DNA from: an uncultured Flavobacteriales bacterium
Lineage (GTDB): Bacteria > Bacteroidota > Bacteroidia > Flavobacteriales_F > PHOS-HE28
NCBI GenBank assembly: GCA_937872175.1
Contig: CALMPI010000052.1
Location: forward strand, 27,534 to 91,533
Direction of reading: 5' to 3'
Length of the DNA: 64,000 bases
Positions 16,883-26,122 of this stretch are shown in pieces (the stretch's first letter is position 1; every line of letters starts with the position of its first letter). Below the pieces are notes generated by a model. The model was not told the origin of the DNA, did no database searches, and saw only the letters and a list, made by a program, of their open reading frames with translations. Made by a program: the position numbers and the translations under genes.

Positions 16883-18463
16883 ATGCGCATCCGAACCACC
16901 TTCATTGCCTTCGCGCTCGTGATCACCGTCCCGAGCTTGGCCCAGAACTACGACGGATTCAACTACCAAGCGGTGATCCGCAACGCAGCCGGCGATCCAT
17001 TGCCCAACCAGGCCGTAGGGGTCCGCGTGCAGATCAACCCAGGCATTGCAGCCGGCTACAGTGAAACCCATAGCGTGACCACCGATGCGCGCGGCATCAT
17101 CAACCTTGTCATCGGTCAAGGTACACCGGAGGTGGGTTCCGTCATCCCCACCTTTTCCGCACTGGACTGGACCGGTAGTGTGATGAACTACACCGTGTCC
17201 GTGGACATCACCGGGGGCACCGATTATGCAGTTCTGGGTGATGCTGTCTTCAAGGCCGTCCCCTTCGCCATGCACGCCCTTTCCAGCGGGAGCGGTGGTT
17301 CCGGATGGTCGCTCCTGGGCAACGACCTGAGCAACACGAACACGGGCAACGTGGGCATCGGCACCACCGTCCCGGAGTCCGCGCTGGACCTGCATGGTGG
17401 GAACCTGCGGGTGACGGGTGATGGGTCCTCCGCAGCCATGGACCTCACGCCTTTCAGTCCGTCCGGCAACGATCCCGGAGCACGCGTGCAAGCGACCGAT
17501 GATGGTGGGTTCGGTGCGCATCTGGACTTCTTTGCCAAACCGATCGGCGACATCACCAACACCCTTCAGCACCGGATGCGGATCCAGAGCGATGGCCTTG
17601 TGGGCATCGGCACCACTGCCCCCGAGTCCGCGCTGGACCTGCATGGTGGGAACCTGCGGGTGACGGGTGATGGGCTCTCCGCGGCTTTGGACCTCACGCC
17701 TTTCAGTCCGTCCGGCAACGATCCCGGAGCGCGCGTGCAAGCGAGCGATGATGGTGGGTTCGGTGCGCATCTGGACTTCTTTGTCAAACCGATCGGCAGC
17801 CTCACCAATACGCTTGAGAACCGGATGCGGATCGAAAGCAACGGCAACGTGGGCATCGGCACCACCACGCCCGAGAGCATGCTGCAAGTGGGCTCATACG
17901 GGGGTGCGGTGGACCGGTACATCACCGTGGCCTCGCAGGGGGGCAATACCCAGCGCAGCGGCATCAAGCTCCGCCACTTCAATACCAGCTACGGGTACAC
18001 CATCGAGAGCGACGAGCGGATCGCTTCGGAAGGCTTCCATATCCTGGAGCACTTCGCGAACCCCACCGGGACTTCGGTGATGTACATCCAAAAATTCAGC
18101 GGTAACGTGGGCATCGGCACCACCACGCCACAATCCAAGCTCGCGGTGAACGGCAGGATCACCTGCAAGGAAGTGGAAGTGTCCCTGGTCGGCTTCCCGG
18201 ATTATGTCTTCGCGAAGGATTACCGCCTGATGCCACTGGCCGAAGTGGAACGGTACATCGCGGCCAATGGCCACCTGCCCAACGTGCCCAGCGCCTGCGA
18301 GGTGGAGGAGAACGGACTTGGCCTGGGCGAGTTGAACAAGATCCTGCTGGAGAAGGTGGAAGAGCTCACGCTGCACTTGATCGAGAAGGACCAAGAGGTG
18401 GACGCACTGCAACGTGAAGTGCGCCAGTTGCGCGGTATGATCCTGGAACTCCACGCCAAGTAA
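16883..18463 (+). CDS. Secreted tail-fibre-like protein with 249-bp internal tandem repeat
   Basis: 526 residues from the ATG at 16883 (the upstream in-frame start is TTG), giving the signal peptide TTFIAFALVITVPSLAQ. The N-terminal domain FNYQAVIRNAAGDPLPNQAVGV matches the proteins at 8167 and 26123. The middle has NVGIGTT units; one 83-residue block beginning GIGTT-PESALDLHGGNLRV is tandemly duplicated (17351-17599 and 17600-17848) with few changes. The C-terminus (SKLAVNGRITCKEVEV, then LHLIEKDQEVDALQREV) is a coiled-coil tail like that of the protein at 8167. A candidate operator dyad lies upstream. Expected to be exported; a surface fibre role is inferred. Confidence 0.8.
   Translation: MRIRTTFIAFALVITVPSLAQNYDGFNYQAVIRNAAGDPLPNQAVGVRVQINPGIAAGYSETHSVTTDARGIINLVIGQGTPEVGSVIPTFSALDWTGSVMNYTVSVDITGGTDYAVLGDAVFKAVPFAMHALSSGSGGSGWSLLGNDLSNTNTGNVGIGTTVPESALDLHGGNLRVTGDGSSAAMDLTPFSPSGNDPGARVQATDDGGFGAHLDFFAKPIGDITNTLQHRMRIQSDGLVGIGTTAPESALDLHGGNLRVTGDGLSAALDLTPFSPSGNDPGARVQASDDGGFGAHLDFFVKPIGSLTNTLENRMRIESNGNVGIGTTTPESMLQVGSYGGAVDRYITVASQGGNTQRSGIKLRHFNTSYGYTIESDERIASEGFHILEHFANPTGTSVMYIQKFSGNVGIGTTTPQSKLAVNGRITCKEVEVSLVGFPDYVFAKDYRLMPLAEVERYIAANGHLPNVPSACEVEENGLGLGELNKILLEKVEELTLHLIEKDQEVDALQREVRQLRGMILELHAK
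17351..17848 (+). repeat. Two tandem 249-bp coding repeats
   Basis: Units start at 17351 and 17600, each with GTGGGCATCGGCACCAC; a third, diverged unit start is at 17849. The units are nearly identical in DNA and keep the frame (83 codons each), so the fibre was lengthened by recent duplication. Confidence 0.75.
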
Positions 18464-18470
18464 GAACACC

Positions 18471-21014
18471 ATGGTGAAGCTGGACATCACGCCCTCCGCA
18501 TCCAAGGGCTTGCGCGCCTTGGTGGCCGGCACAGCCATATGCGCACTGCTGTCGCACCCTTGGTCCTACGCACTCGGACAATCGGTTGACCGCTACTATT
18601 ACCTGCAGCCTGCCACCGATGATTTCGAAACGGTGCGACAGGAGATGGAGGCCTACTACGCGAACCGGGACAAAGGAAAAGGAACCGGCTACAAACAGTG
18701 GAAGCGCTGGGAATACACGCAGCGCAGCCGATTGACCCCGGACGGCAAGATCATCAACTCCAGCCAGAAGAACCTGGAGGAATTCCAGCCCTACCAGGAA
18801 CTGCTGGACTTCCAACGCGGCCCCTCCTCTGCATTCGGCAACTGGACCTTCATGGGCCCTACTGATGTGGTGAACGGCCAGAGCGGCTACTCACCCGGCC
18901 TTGGGCGCATGAACGTGGTGGGCTTCCATCCTACCGATGTGAACACCCTGTACGTGGGTGCTCCCGCCGGTGGCCTTTGGCGCAGCACGAACAACGGTCT
19001 GTCCTGGACCCCGCTCACCGACGGCTTTCCCAATCTCGGCATTTCCGGCATCGCCGTGGATCCCACCAACGCGAACACCATCTACATCCTTACCGGAGAT
19101 GGCGATGGGGGTGTGACCCAATCGCTCGGTGTGTACAAGTCCACCAACAACGGGGCCTCCTGGGCTGTTGCCGGTCTATCCTGGACCGTGCAGCAATTCG
19201 TGCGAGGGTACAAGCTCCTCATTCACCCCACGAACGGGAACATCCTGTTCGCGGCCACCACCCAAGGCATCTACCGCACCCTCAATGGCGGCAGCTCTTG
19301 GACCAACGTGGTCTCCGGATCCTTTCAGGACATCGAGTTCAAACCGGGCGATCCCAGCATCGTCTACGCGTCGAGCAATGGGACTTTCCACCGCTCCACG
19401 AACACAGGCGGTACATGGACGCAGATCACCGCAGGGATGCCCACCAACGCGAACCGCATCGCCATCGCGGTCTCACCGGCCATGGCTTCCCAGGTGATGC
19501 TGCTTTGCGGACCGGCCACGGGTGTTGGCACCTTCAAAGGCGTATACCGATCCACGGATTCCGGCTTGAACTTCTCCCTGACCTCCTCCACACCGAACAT
19601 CCTTGGCGGCAGTGAGACAGGGCAGGATGCACTGGACCAGTCGGGGTACGACCTGGCCTTCGTGGCGCATCCCACGTACGCTCCACGGACCATGGCCGGT
19701 GGGGTGGACATGTGGGTGTCCTTGAACTATGGGGCCAGCTACTCCAACCATTGCCATTGGGCGATCCCCTTCGGATCGCAACCCGGCACGGACTACGTGC
19801 ATGCCGACATCCATGATCTGGCCAACAGCCCTCACAGTGATTTCTTCGTGTACTGTGCCAGCGACGGCGGTTTCTTCTGGAGCCCGGACAATGGCAACAA
19901 CTGGTACAGCCGGTCCGCAGGCCTCAGTACCACCATGTTCTACCGCATCGCCGATCACGATCCGGACCCCGGACTTTACATCGGGGGCACCCAGGACAAT
20001 GGCTCGACCAAACTCACTGGCGGCAGTACGATCATGACGCAGATGTGGGGCGGGGATGGGATGGATTGCATCATCCATCCCACGGATCCCATGAAAATGG
20101 TCTACTCCGCCCAATCCGGAGCGGTCTATCGCTCGACCGACGGTGGTGCCACATTGTACGGCATCACGCCGCCCGGCGTATCAGGCCCCTGGCTCACTCC
20201 TTTGTGCATGGACCCCGGTTCGCCTTCCACCCTCTATGGGGGTTGGAACACCCTGTACAAGAGCACGGATGATGGGGCGAACTGGACGAACCTCGGTGTG
20301 CCTTGCTCGGACGAGCTGGTGATCTGCCAGAACGCTCCGGACCGCATCTACTGCTCCAGCGGTAGCACCATCAGCACCAGTGCCAACGGTGGCGCTTCAT
20401 TCACCAACATCAGCGCCGGCCTTTCCGGTCAGTTCATCACCGGCATCGCCGTGAACCCGAACTACCAGTGGGAGGTCTTCGTGACCGTGGGCAATTTCAC
20501 CGCTGGCCAGAAGGTGTACTACTCCTCCAATGCCGGTTCCAGCTGGACCAACATCACCGGTTCCCTGCCCAACATCATTGTGAACTGCATCGGCTATGAT
20601 GCGAACGTGGGGCTGCCTGATGATCAACTCTATATCGGCACGGATGTCGGGGTGTTCTACCGCGACAACACGCTGGGTGATTGGGTGCCTTTCAACACGA
20701 ACCTGCCCGCTGTGCGCGTGGAGGATATCGAGTTCAACGAGGCCGACGGCACCATCGCCATCGGCACCTTCGGACGGGGGATCTGGCGCTCGGAACTCTA
20801 CGGTTGCCTCACGAGCGTAAGCCTTTCCGGTGCTGCTCCTGGGGGCACCACGCTCAACACAGCCGGGAACATCACGTCCACGCAAACCATCACCACCGGT
20901 CCGGGGCAGGATGTCACTTACAAAGGCGGGCATACGATCCTGATGTCACCGCCGTTCAAGGTCCACAATGGTTCAACCTTCCATGGAACCATAAACGGCT
21001 GCGGACCGGATTGA
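18471..21014 (+). CDS. Secreted BNR/Vps10-like beta-propeller protein
   Basis: 847 residues, starting 7 bp after the preceding stop, with a signal segment (LVAGTAICALLSHPWSYALGQ). An N-terminal helical region (about 40-105) is followed by many BNR-type repeats of the form YxSTNNGxSWxxx (VYKSTNNGASW, VYRSTDSGLNF, YKSTDDGANW), as in sortilin/Vps10 and sialidase-like propellers. Sialidase catalytic residues cannot be assigned, so the family label is structural only. The C-terminus (ITSTQTITTGPGQDVTYKGG...PFKVHNGS) resembles the 3-coathanger stack domain of Bacteroidota exported proteins. It is likely co-transcribed with the tail-fibre gene at 16883. Confidence 0.82.
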   Translation: MVKLDITPSASKGLRALVAGTAICALLSHPWSYALGQSVDRYYYLQPATDDFETVRQEMEAYYANRDKGKGTGYKQWKRWEYTQRSRLTPDGKIINSSQKNLEEFQPYQELLDFQRGPSSAFGNWTFMGPTDVVNGQSGYSPGLGRMNVVGFHPTDVNTLYVGAPAGGLWRSTNNGLSWTPLTDGFPNLGISGIAVDPTNANTIYILTGDGDGGVTQSLGVYKSTNNGASWAVAGLSWTVQQFVRGYKLLIHPTNGNILFAATTQGIYRTLNGGSSWTNVVSGSFQDIEFKPGDPSIVYASSNGTFHRSTNTGGTWTQITAGMPTNANRIAIAVSPAMASQVMLLCGPATGVGTFKGVYRSTDSGLNFSLTSSTPNILGGSETGQDALDQSGYDLAFVAHPTYAPRTMAGGVDMWVSLNYGASYSNHCHWAIPFGSQPGTDYVHADIHDLANSPHSDFFVYCASDGGFFWSPDNGNNWYSRSAGLSTTMFYRIADHDPDPGLYIGGTQDNGSTKLTGGSTIMTQMWGGDGMDCIIHPTDPMKMVYSAQSGAVYRSTDGGATLYGITPPGVSGPWLTPLCMDPGSPSTLYGGWNTLYKSTDDGANWTNLGVPCSDELVICQNAPDRIYCSSGSTISTSANGGASFTNISAGLSGQFITGIAVNPNYQWEVFVTVGNFTAGQKVYYSSNAGSSWTNITGSLPNIIVNCIGYDANVGLPDDQLYIGTDVGVFYRDNTLGDWVPFNTNLPAVRVEDIEFNEADGTIAIGTFGRGIWRSELYGCLTSVSLSGAAPGGTTLNTAGNITSTQTITTGPGQDVTYKGGHTILMSPPFKVHNGSTFHGTINGCGPD

Positions 21015-21074
21015 TCCCCTCTGCCCCACCGAGACGAATGCGCGGATCATCGAACCGAAAGCGATACGACCCCC

Positions 21075-22043
21075 ATGTCAAGCCCTTTCACATCCCTTCT
21101 TGTCCGCACTACGTTGTGCGCTTTGGCTTTCTGTTGTGCCAAGCGGCTGTTCCCCCAAACCCTCGTCTCGTCCGGCGGTGGCACCGGTAACATCCCCGGC
21201 GGCTCGGCCAGCTGGTCCGTGGGTGAGGGGGTCATCGGCACAGGCACGGTATCCGGCGGCATCATCACACAAGGCTTCCAGCAGCCCGCTACGTTGAAGC
21301 TGCGCTTGAACCTCTCGGCCTTCCTGGAGGGGCCCTATGTGACCTCCACCGGCTTGATGAACGATGCGCTCCGCAGCAACGGCATCCTCCCCCTCAGCGA
21401 ACCGTACAGTGCGCTCGGCTACGCGTTCGAAGGCGGCGGTGGGGAGACGACCACCGCACCTGTCCTGGCCATCATCGGCAACGATGCCATCGTGGACTGG
21501 GTGGTCGTGGAATTGCGCGGCACGGGCAACACCGCACTGGTGCTCGAGTCGCGCAGCGGTCTGCTGCAGCGGGATGGGGATGTGGTCGGCATGGATGGCA
21601 CCTCGGCCCTGGCCTTCGACCAGCCAGCGGGCAACTACCACGTGGTGGTGCGCCATCGCAACCACCTCGCGTGCATGACGCTCGATCCCGTGGCCATGAA
21701 CAGTGCGCCGGTAAGCGTGGACCTGACGGATGCCGCCACCATCACCTTCGGCACGAACGCCCGCAAGAACATCACCGGCACCTTCCCCGCGCTGGTCCTC
21801 TGGGCCGGCGATGTCACCTTCAACGGCCAGGTGAAGTACGCCGGTGGCGGCAATGACCGGGATCCCATCCTGGTGCGCATCGGCGGCACGGTGCCCACCA
21901 ACACCGCCAACGGCTACTATCCCGAGGACGTGAACCTCAACGGCCAGGTGAAGTACGCCGGCAGCGCCAACGACCGCGACCCCATCCTGGTGAACATCGG
22001 CGGCACGGTGCCCACCAACACGCGGACTGAGCAGCTGCCCTGA
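21075..22043 (+). CDS. Small secreted protein with dockerin-like C-terminal module
   Basis: 322 residues. The signal region is TLCALAFCCAKRLFPQ, followed by the short beta module LVSSGGGTGNIPGG...GFQQP and, from about 21295, the shared module. It has the same architecture as the proteins at 11708 and 32207. Bases 21356-21699 appear identical to 32473-32816, and the last ~250 bp are almost identical to the end of the gene at 14497, so it looks like a mosaic produced by recombination. The gene converges on the second response regulator, as the gene ending at 4180 does on the first. Confidence 0.78.
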   Translation: MSSPFTSLLVRTTLCALAFCCAKRLFPQTLVSSGGGTGNIPGGSASWSVGEGVIGTGTVSGGIITQGFQQPATLKLRLNLSAFLEGPYVTSTGLMNDALRSNGILPLSEPYSALGYAFEGGGGETTTAPVLAIIGNDAIVDWVVVELRGTGNTALVLESRSGLLQRDGDVVGMDGTSALAFDQPAGNYHVVVRHRNHLACMTLDPVAMNSAPVSVDLTDAATITFGTNARKNITGTFPALVLWAGDVTFNGQVKYAGGGNDRDPILVRIGGTVPTNTANGYYPEDVNLNGQVKYAGSANDRDPILVNIGGTVPTNTRTEQLP

Positions 22044-22121
22044 ACGAACAGCCTCGACGGGATAACGGGTAAGGCCCGGCGAAGAGCATGCGCGGCTCCT
22101 GAAAGGGGGCCGTTCGTGCGT

Positions 22122-22760
22122 TCAGACCAGTCCCTCTTGCATGGCCACCTTCACTGCGGCAACCACGGAATCAACGTGCAGCTTCTGGTAGATGTGCGTG
22201 ACGTGGGTGTTCACCGTCGCATAGCTGATGTCGCAGCGCGTGGCGATGGCCTTGTAGCCCAGACCATCCACGAGCAATCCCAGGATCTCCTGCTCGCGTG
22301 GGGTCAGGTGGAAGTCTGCAGACACACCGATCCTGCTGGAACGTACCCCCACCAGTTGCAGCACCTTCCGAGCGATCGTCGGGGTCATCGGGGCGCCCCC
22401 GCCATCCACTTCACGAATGCTCTCGATCAGTCGTTCGGGTGTGGTCTGCTTGAGCAGGTAGCCATCGGCACCCGCCACGATGGAGGCGAAGAGCCGCTCG
22501 TTGTCCTCCAGCACGGTCTGCATCAGGATCTTCACGTCCTTGAACTGTTTGCGCAGCAGGGTCACGCCCTCCACACCATCCACGTGCGGCATGTCGATGT
22601 CCATGAGGATCACGCGCGGAGCACATTCCACCACGTTCTTCACTACGTTCCGGCAATCCGGAAAAGCACCCACACAGGTCATGCCGTCCGTGGCATCGAT
22701 CAGCATGCGCAGACTTTCCCTGCGCTGCGTATGATCATCGAATACGGCCACGCGGAGCAT
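22122..22760 (-). CDS. NarL/FixJ-family response regulator (cassette B)
   Basis: 212 residues. The receiver has FDDH, phosphoacceptor Asp54 (MDIDMP), Thr82 and Lys104 (YLLKQTT). The LuxR-type HTH has LTPREQEILGLLVDGLGYKAIA and recognition helix TVNTHVTHIYQKLHV, close to the paralogue at 4250. The start is 35 bp downstream of the kinase stop, so they are probably co-transcribed. A -7-like TACTTTCG lies 4 nt before the ATG, and an 18-bp dyad (22795-22812) overlaps the kinase stop, which would allow separate, possibly autoregulated expression. Confidence 0.93.
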   Translation of the reverse strand: MLRVAVFDDHTQRRESLRMLIDATDGMTCVGAFPDCRNVVKNVVECAPRVILMDIDMPHVDGVEGVTLLRKQFKDVKILMQTVLEDNERLFASIVAGADGYLLKQTTPERLIESIREVDGGGAPMTPTIARKVLQLVGVRSSRIGVSADFHLTPREQEILGLLVDGLGYKAIATRCDISYATVNTHVTHIYQKLHVDSVVAAVKVAMQEGLV

Positions 22761-22764
22761 GGGA

Positions 22765-22772
22765 CGAAAGTA
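22765..22772 (-). promoter_or_regulatory. Putative -7 box (TACTTTCG) of the second response regulator
   Basis: Minus-strand TACTTTCG matches TAnnTTTG with one mismatch. It lies 4 nt from the ATG, and the 18-bp dyad at 22795-22812 lies 22 bp further upstream, where an activator would be expected to bind. Confidence 0.3.
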
Positions 22773-22794
22773 GGGTCGCTACGCACCCCCGTTC

Positions 22795-22812
22795 CTCATT
22801 GTATCCAATGAG
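22795..22812. promoter_or_regulatory. 18-bp palindrome between kinase and regulator genes, candidate operator
   Basis: CTCATTGTATCCAATGAG has perfect 7-bp arms around a 4-bp centre. It overlaps the last codons of the kinase and lies 35 bp upstream of the regulator start. Its outer arms match the dyads at 16770 and 25996 except for the end base. Confidence 0.45.
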
Positions 22813-25800
22813 ATGCACCCGTACGCACCAGGTCCCGCGACAGGAATGCAACAGTGGTACCCTCCCCCGGAAGCGAGGTGATGGTGCATACACCGCCCGC
22901 ATCGGCCGCTCGCTTCCGCATGTTGTCCAGGCCGTTCCCCCCAAGTCCATTCCCCAGCATGGCATGCGGATCGAAGCCGCGCCCATCATCGGTCACCATC
23001 AGCCTGAAGCCTTTATCGACCGTGGTGATGCGCACCGTGATCGTGGTGCATTCGGCGTATTTCACCGCGTTGTTCACCGCCTCCTTGTAGAGCAGGTAGA
23101 TGTTCTTTCGCTGGCCCATGTCCATTCGCCCGGCGAGCAACGCTGCATCCACGTCGAAATCGAGAGCGACACCGCGTGCCTCGCAGATCTGCGTCGCATA
23201 GCTCTGCATCCGTTCCGCCATGTCCGCCATGCTGTCCTTGGCCGCATTCACGGTCCACACGATGTCGTTCATGGACTCCATGGCACTGGTGGTGCCCTCA
23301 CTGATCCGCTCGAGCAGTCGCCCGCTCTCCGGACTGATGGCCGCGATCTTCTTCTTCGCCACCGCACCGTACAGCGCCACGCTGCTCAAGGTGCTGCCGA
23401 TCTCATCGTGCAGATCCCGTGCGATGTGCTCCCTGAGGCGCACCACGCGCAGTTGCTGCTGCAAGCGCAGGCGGTGCGCGGTGTACAGGAGGGCCAGGAT
23501 GAGCACCAGCGCCGCACCGCGCGCCAACCAGGTGCCCCACCACGGCGGGGTCACGATCAGGAGCAATGAGGCGCCCTTGCCGTCGCGCAGCCCTGCACTG
23601 TTGCTCCCTTCCACCACGAAGGTGTATGAACCCGGATCAAGGTTGGTGAAGGTGGCCTCGTAGCGCGTGCCCGAATCTATCCACCCTTCGGTGTATCCCT
23701 CCAGGCGATATCTGAACCTGTTGCGCTGCGGAGCGGTATGGTCCATGAGCGCGAACCGGATGGTGACCAGCGGCTCGTCATAGGGTACCGTGAGCGTATA
23801 GGATGATGCGTGCGCGCTATCCCACAAGGCATGCATGGGCAGATCCCGTGAGGCCAGCCGAACACCGGTAAGAACGGTCGGTGCGGCCACATCATCCTCC
23901 TTCAGATCACCCGGCATGAAACGGGTGCCACCATCCATGCCATCGAAGAACAGGGAACCATCGAGCATCGGGACCGCACCGTAGCGGTTGAACTCATTGC
24001 CGGCGATCCCGTCCGCTTGCGTGAAGGTGCGCACGGCGCCGCTCGCAGGATCGAAGCGGCAAAGCCCGTTGTTGGTGGCCACCCATAGCCGCCCGTCGGC
24101 ACCCGGAAGAATGCTGTAGACCACATTGTTCGGCAGGCCCTGGCGGGTGGTGTAGCGCTCGCACTGCCCGCTCTCCTTGTCGAACCGGACCATGCCCTTG
24201 CCCTCCGTGCCCAGCCAGAGGAAGCGCTCCGGCTGTTCCGGATCAGGGCACAGGCTGAAGAGCAGATCGTGCGGAATGGAAGTGGGATCCCTGGGGTCGT
24301 GCTGGAACACGCGCCAGTTCCCTGTGCCTGGATCGAGTGCGAGCAAGCCCTCGATCGTGGCCATCCAGATCACGCCGTCCGGGGCGATGGACCACTGCGA
24401 GATGGGCCAGTACTTGCTCAGCAGGAAATCGACCGGGAACTGATAGCGACCGGTCACTGCCATCCGACGGGTATCGATGCGCAAGAGTCCGTTCCGCACA
24501 TTGGAAGGTCCTCCGTCGGTGGCGGTCGTCACCCAGATCTCATCGCCCCGCCCATGCAGCACACGGTTCGGCGTTTCCTTCAGATCGATGCCGGTGGCTC
24601 GATACTTCGTCCCCGCAGCATCGATGTAGCACAGATACCGCGGCTCCAGATCTCCGCGCGTGAGCAGGCCCCAGGTGCGTCCCTGCGAATCGGTGGCGGC
24701 ACCTTCCCAGTTGCGTTCACCGGCTGGCGTGCCGAAACCGTTGCGCTCGGGTTCGTGGGGCGATGGATACGGCAGCAGTCCCAAGCGGTGCCGCGTCATG
24801 GCGAACTGCCGGCACCCGAGCACCTCGTACTGGTCCACGTAATAGCCCACGATCGGGTCGGCCGGCCGCGTGCTGAACCGCGTGCTGTTCCGCCCAAGCT
24901 TCAGCATGCCGAAGCCCTTGGTGCCACCCCAGATGTTCCCCTGCCGGTCCTTGCAGCTGAAGAAGACGGTCTGCATGTGCGCGTACACGTCCTGTTCGTC
25001 GGCCGTGAAGGTGAAGTGCTCCAATGCTCCCGTTCCCAGGTCAAGGCCGCGCACCACCCCATCGTCACAGCGGTACCACAAGCGGTCGGCCTCATCCACC
25101 AGCTGCATCTCCATGAGCCTGGGTAGTGCGGGCACAGGCAGGCTGTCCAGCACTTCGCCCGTGGCGGTGGCGATGCGCAGAAAGTGCCCCGGTAAGCCGA
25201 GCACGAGCTCACCTTCCTGCTCCCGATGCAGCAGTTGGTGCGGCTCCAATTCACCCACCGCTGATAGCGTGGGGCGTGGCAGAGCGCGGTCCGGTATGGT
25301 CCGGGGTTCGGTGGCTTGCAATGGGATCGCCAGGAGCCGGTCATCGGTCACCGCCCAGAGCAGATCCTTGCTGAAGGTGAAGGTGCTGATGCCCACTGGC
25401 AGCCCGGCGCGCGGATGTATCGCCGCCGCAGGACGCAGGGTAAGAGGATCCTGCCGATCGACCACCACCACGCACAGATCCCGATAACCGGAAACGCACC
25501 AGATGTTCCCATCGGGCGCCTCTTCGATATGGGTGAGCGCGTCGTAAGCCGTTCGTGGCACATCCGGCCCCATGCGCACGTGCTCGAAAACGCCTTTGCG
25601 CGGATCGTAGCGATCCAGCCCCACACCGAAGACGGCCACCCAGATGAAGCCCTGCTCATCCTCGTAGAGCAGGTTCGTATGGTCGCCCGCGATGCTCGTG
25701 CTGTCGTTCGCATCGTGCTTGAAGATGGTGAAGGCATAACCATCGCTGCGGGCAAGGCCGTCCTTGGTGGTGCACCATAGGTAGCCCTGCCGGTCCTGCA

Positions 25801-25951
25801 GGATGTCCTGCACCATGCCCTGCGGCAGGCCATCCGCGGTGGTGATGCGGTCCAGCGCGAACTGCCTGACGACCTCCTGCGCCGCCGCGCGCGGGACGAT
25901 CAGAAGTCCGATCAGCCATGGGAGGAAAGCAGGGCGAAGCAAGGCGAGCAT
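22796..25951 (-). CDS. Membrane-bound propeller/Y_Y_Y sensor histidine kinase (cassette B)
   Basis: 1051 residues with a signal peptide ([17 protein letters not shown]). The propeller repeats ([33 protein letters not shown]) resemble those of the kinase at 4947. They are followed by a Y_Y_Y domain ([18 protein letters not shown]), a membrane helix ([17 protein letters not shown]), and a HisKA_3 domain with phosphoacceptor His848 in [12 protein letters not shown]. The HATPase has N-box NNAVKY and boxes DDGRGFD and GGNGL. It presumably senses an unknown extracytoplasmic ligand and phosphorylates the regulator at 22122. It is divergent from the tail-fibre gene at 26123, repeating the layout of cassette A. 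Confidence 0.92.
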   Translation of the reverse strand: MLALLRPAFLPWLIGLLIVPRAAAQEVVRQFALDRITTADGLPQGMVQDILQDRQGYLWCTTKDGLARSDGYAFTIFKHDANDSTSIAGDHTNLLYEDEQGFIWVAVFGVGLDRYDPRKGVFEHVRMGPDVPRTAYDALTHIEEAPDGNIWCVSGYRDLCVVVVDRQDPLTLRPAAAIHPRAGLPVGISTFTFSKDLLWAVTDDRLLAIPLQATEPRTIPDRALPRPTLSAVGELEPHQLLHREQEGELVLGLPGHFLRIATATGEVLDSLPVPALPRLMEMQLVDEADRLWYRCDDGVVRGLDLGTGALEHFTFTADEQDVYAHMQTVFFSCKDRQGNIWGGTKGFGMLKLGRNSTRFSTRPADPIVGYYVDQYEVLGCRQFAMTRHRLGLLPYPSPHEPERNGFGTPAGERNWEGAATDSQGRTWGLLTRGDLEPRYLCYIDAAGTKYRATGIDLKETPNRVLHGRGDEIWVTTATDGGPSNVRNGLLRIDTRRMAVTGRYQFPVDFLLSKYWPISQWSIAPDGVIWMATIEGLLALDPGTGNWRVFQHDPRDPTSIPHDLLFSLCPDPEQPERFLWLGTEGKGMVRFDKESGQCERYTTRQGLPNNVVYSILPGADGRLWVATNNGLCRFDPASGAVRTFTQADGIAGNEFNRYGAVPMLDGSLFFDGMDGGTRFMPGDLKEDDVAAPTVLTGVRLASRDLPMHALWDSAHASSYTLTVPYDEPLVTIRFALMDHTAPQRNRFRYRLEGYTEGWIDSGTRYEATFTNLDPGSYTFVVEGSNSAGLRDGKGASLLLIVTPPWWGTWLARGAALVLILALLYTAHRLRLQQQLRVVRLREHIARDLHDEIGSTLSSVALYGAVAKKKIAAISPESGRLLERISEGTTSAMESMNDIVWTVNAAKDSMADMAERMQSYATQICEARGVALDFDVDAALLAGRMDMGQRKNIYLLYKEAVNNAVKYAECTTITVRITTVDKGFRLMVTDDGRGFDPHAMLGNGLGGNGLDNMRKRAADAGGVCTITSLPGEGTTVAFLSRDLVRTGASHWIQ

Positions 25952-25961
25952 CGGATGCTCA

Positions 25962-25969
25962 CGAAAATA
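25962..25969 (-). promoter_or_regulatory. Putative -7 box (TATTTTCG) of the second kinase
   Basis: Minus-strand TATTTTCG lies 10 nt before the ATG at 25951. A similar TATTTTCC precedes the first kinase (8038-8045), and TATTTTCG also occurs just before lptD. No -33 TTTG is clear; the dyad at 25996-26013 lies 26 bp upstream. Confidence 0.35.
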
Positions 25970-25995
25970 GGCCTCCTGCAGGAAAATGGCCGGAT

Positions 25996-26013
25996 ATCAT
26001 TAGACCCAATGAT
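25996..26013. promoter_or_regulatory. 18-bp dyad in the kinase/tail-fibre divergent promoter, candidate operator
   Basis: ATCATTAGACCCAATGAT has perfect 6-bp outer arms and the same 18-bp length as the dyads at 16770 and 22795. It lies between the -7-like box of the kinase (25962-25969) and a GGTGCTTTG element (26035-26043) on the side of the tail-fibre gene. GGTGCTTTG also occurs at 8139-8147 in the matching place of cassette A. Confidence 0.5.
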
Positions 26014-26122
26014 TGCGCCTCACCGGAGATCAAAGGTGCTTTGTCATGCTGGATCGCTGAAGGCCGACCATATCCAGGTGATCAAGCGATCGAGCAACGA
26101 ACAACACGACAAGCGCATTCCC

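Noticed and set aside
22044..22117. Inverted repeat ACGAACAGCC / GGCCGTTCGT as a terminator
   Set aside because: The arms have a mismatch and the loop is over 50 nt, too long for a convincing terminator.
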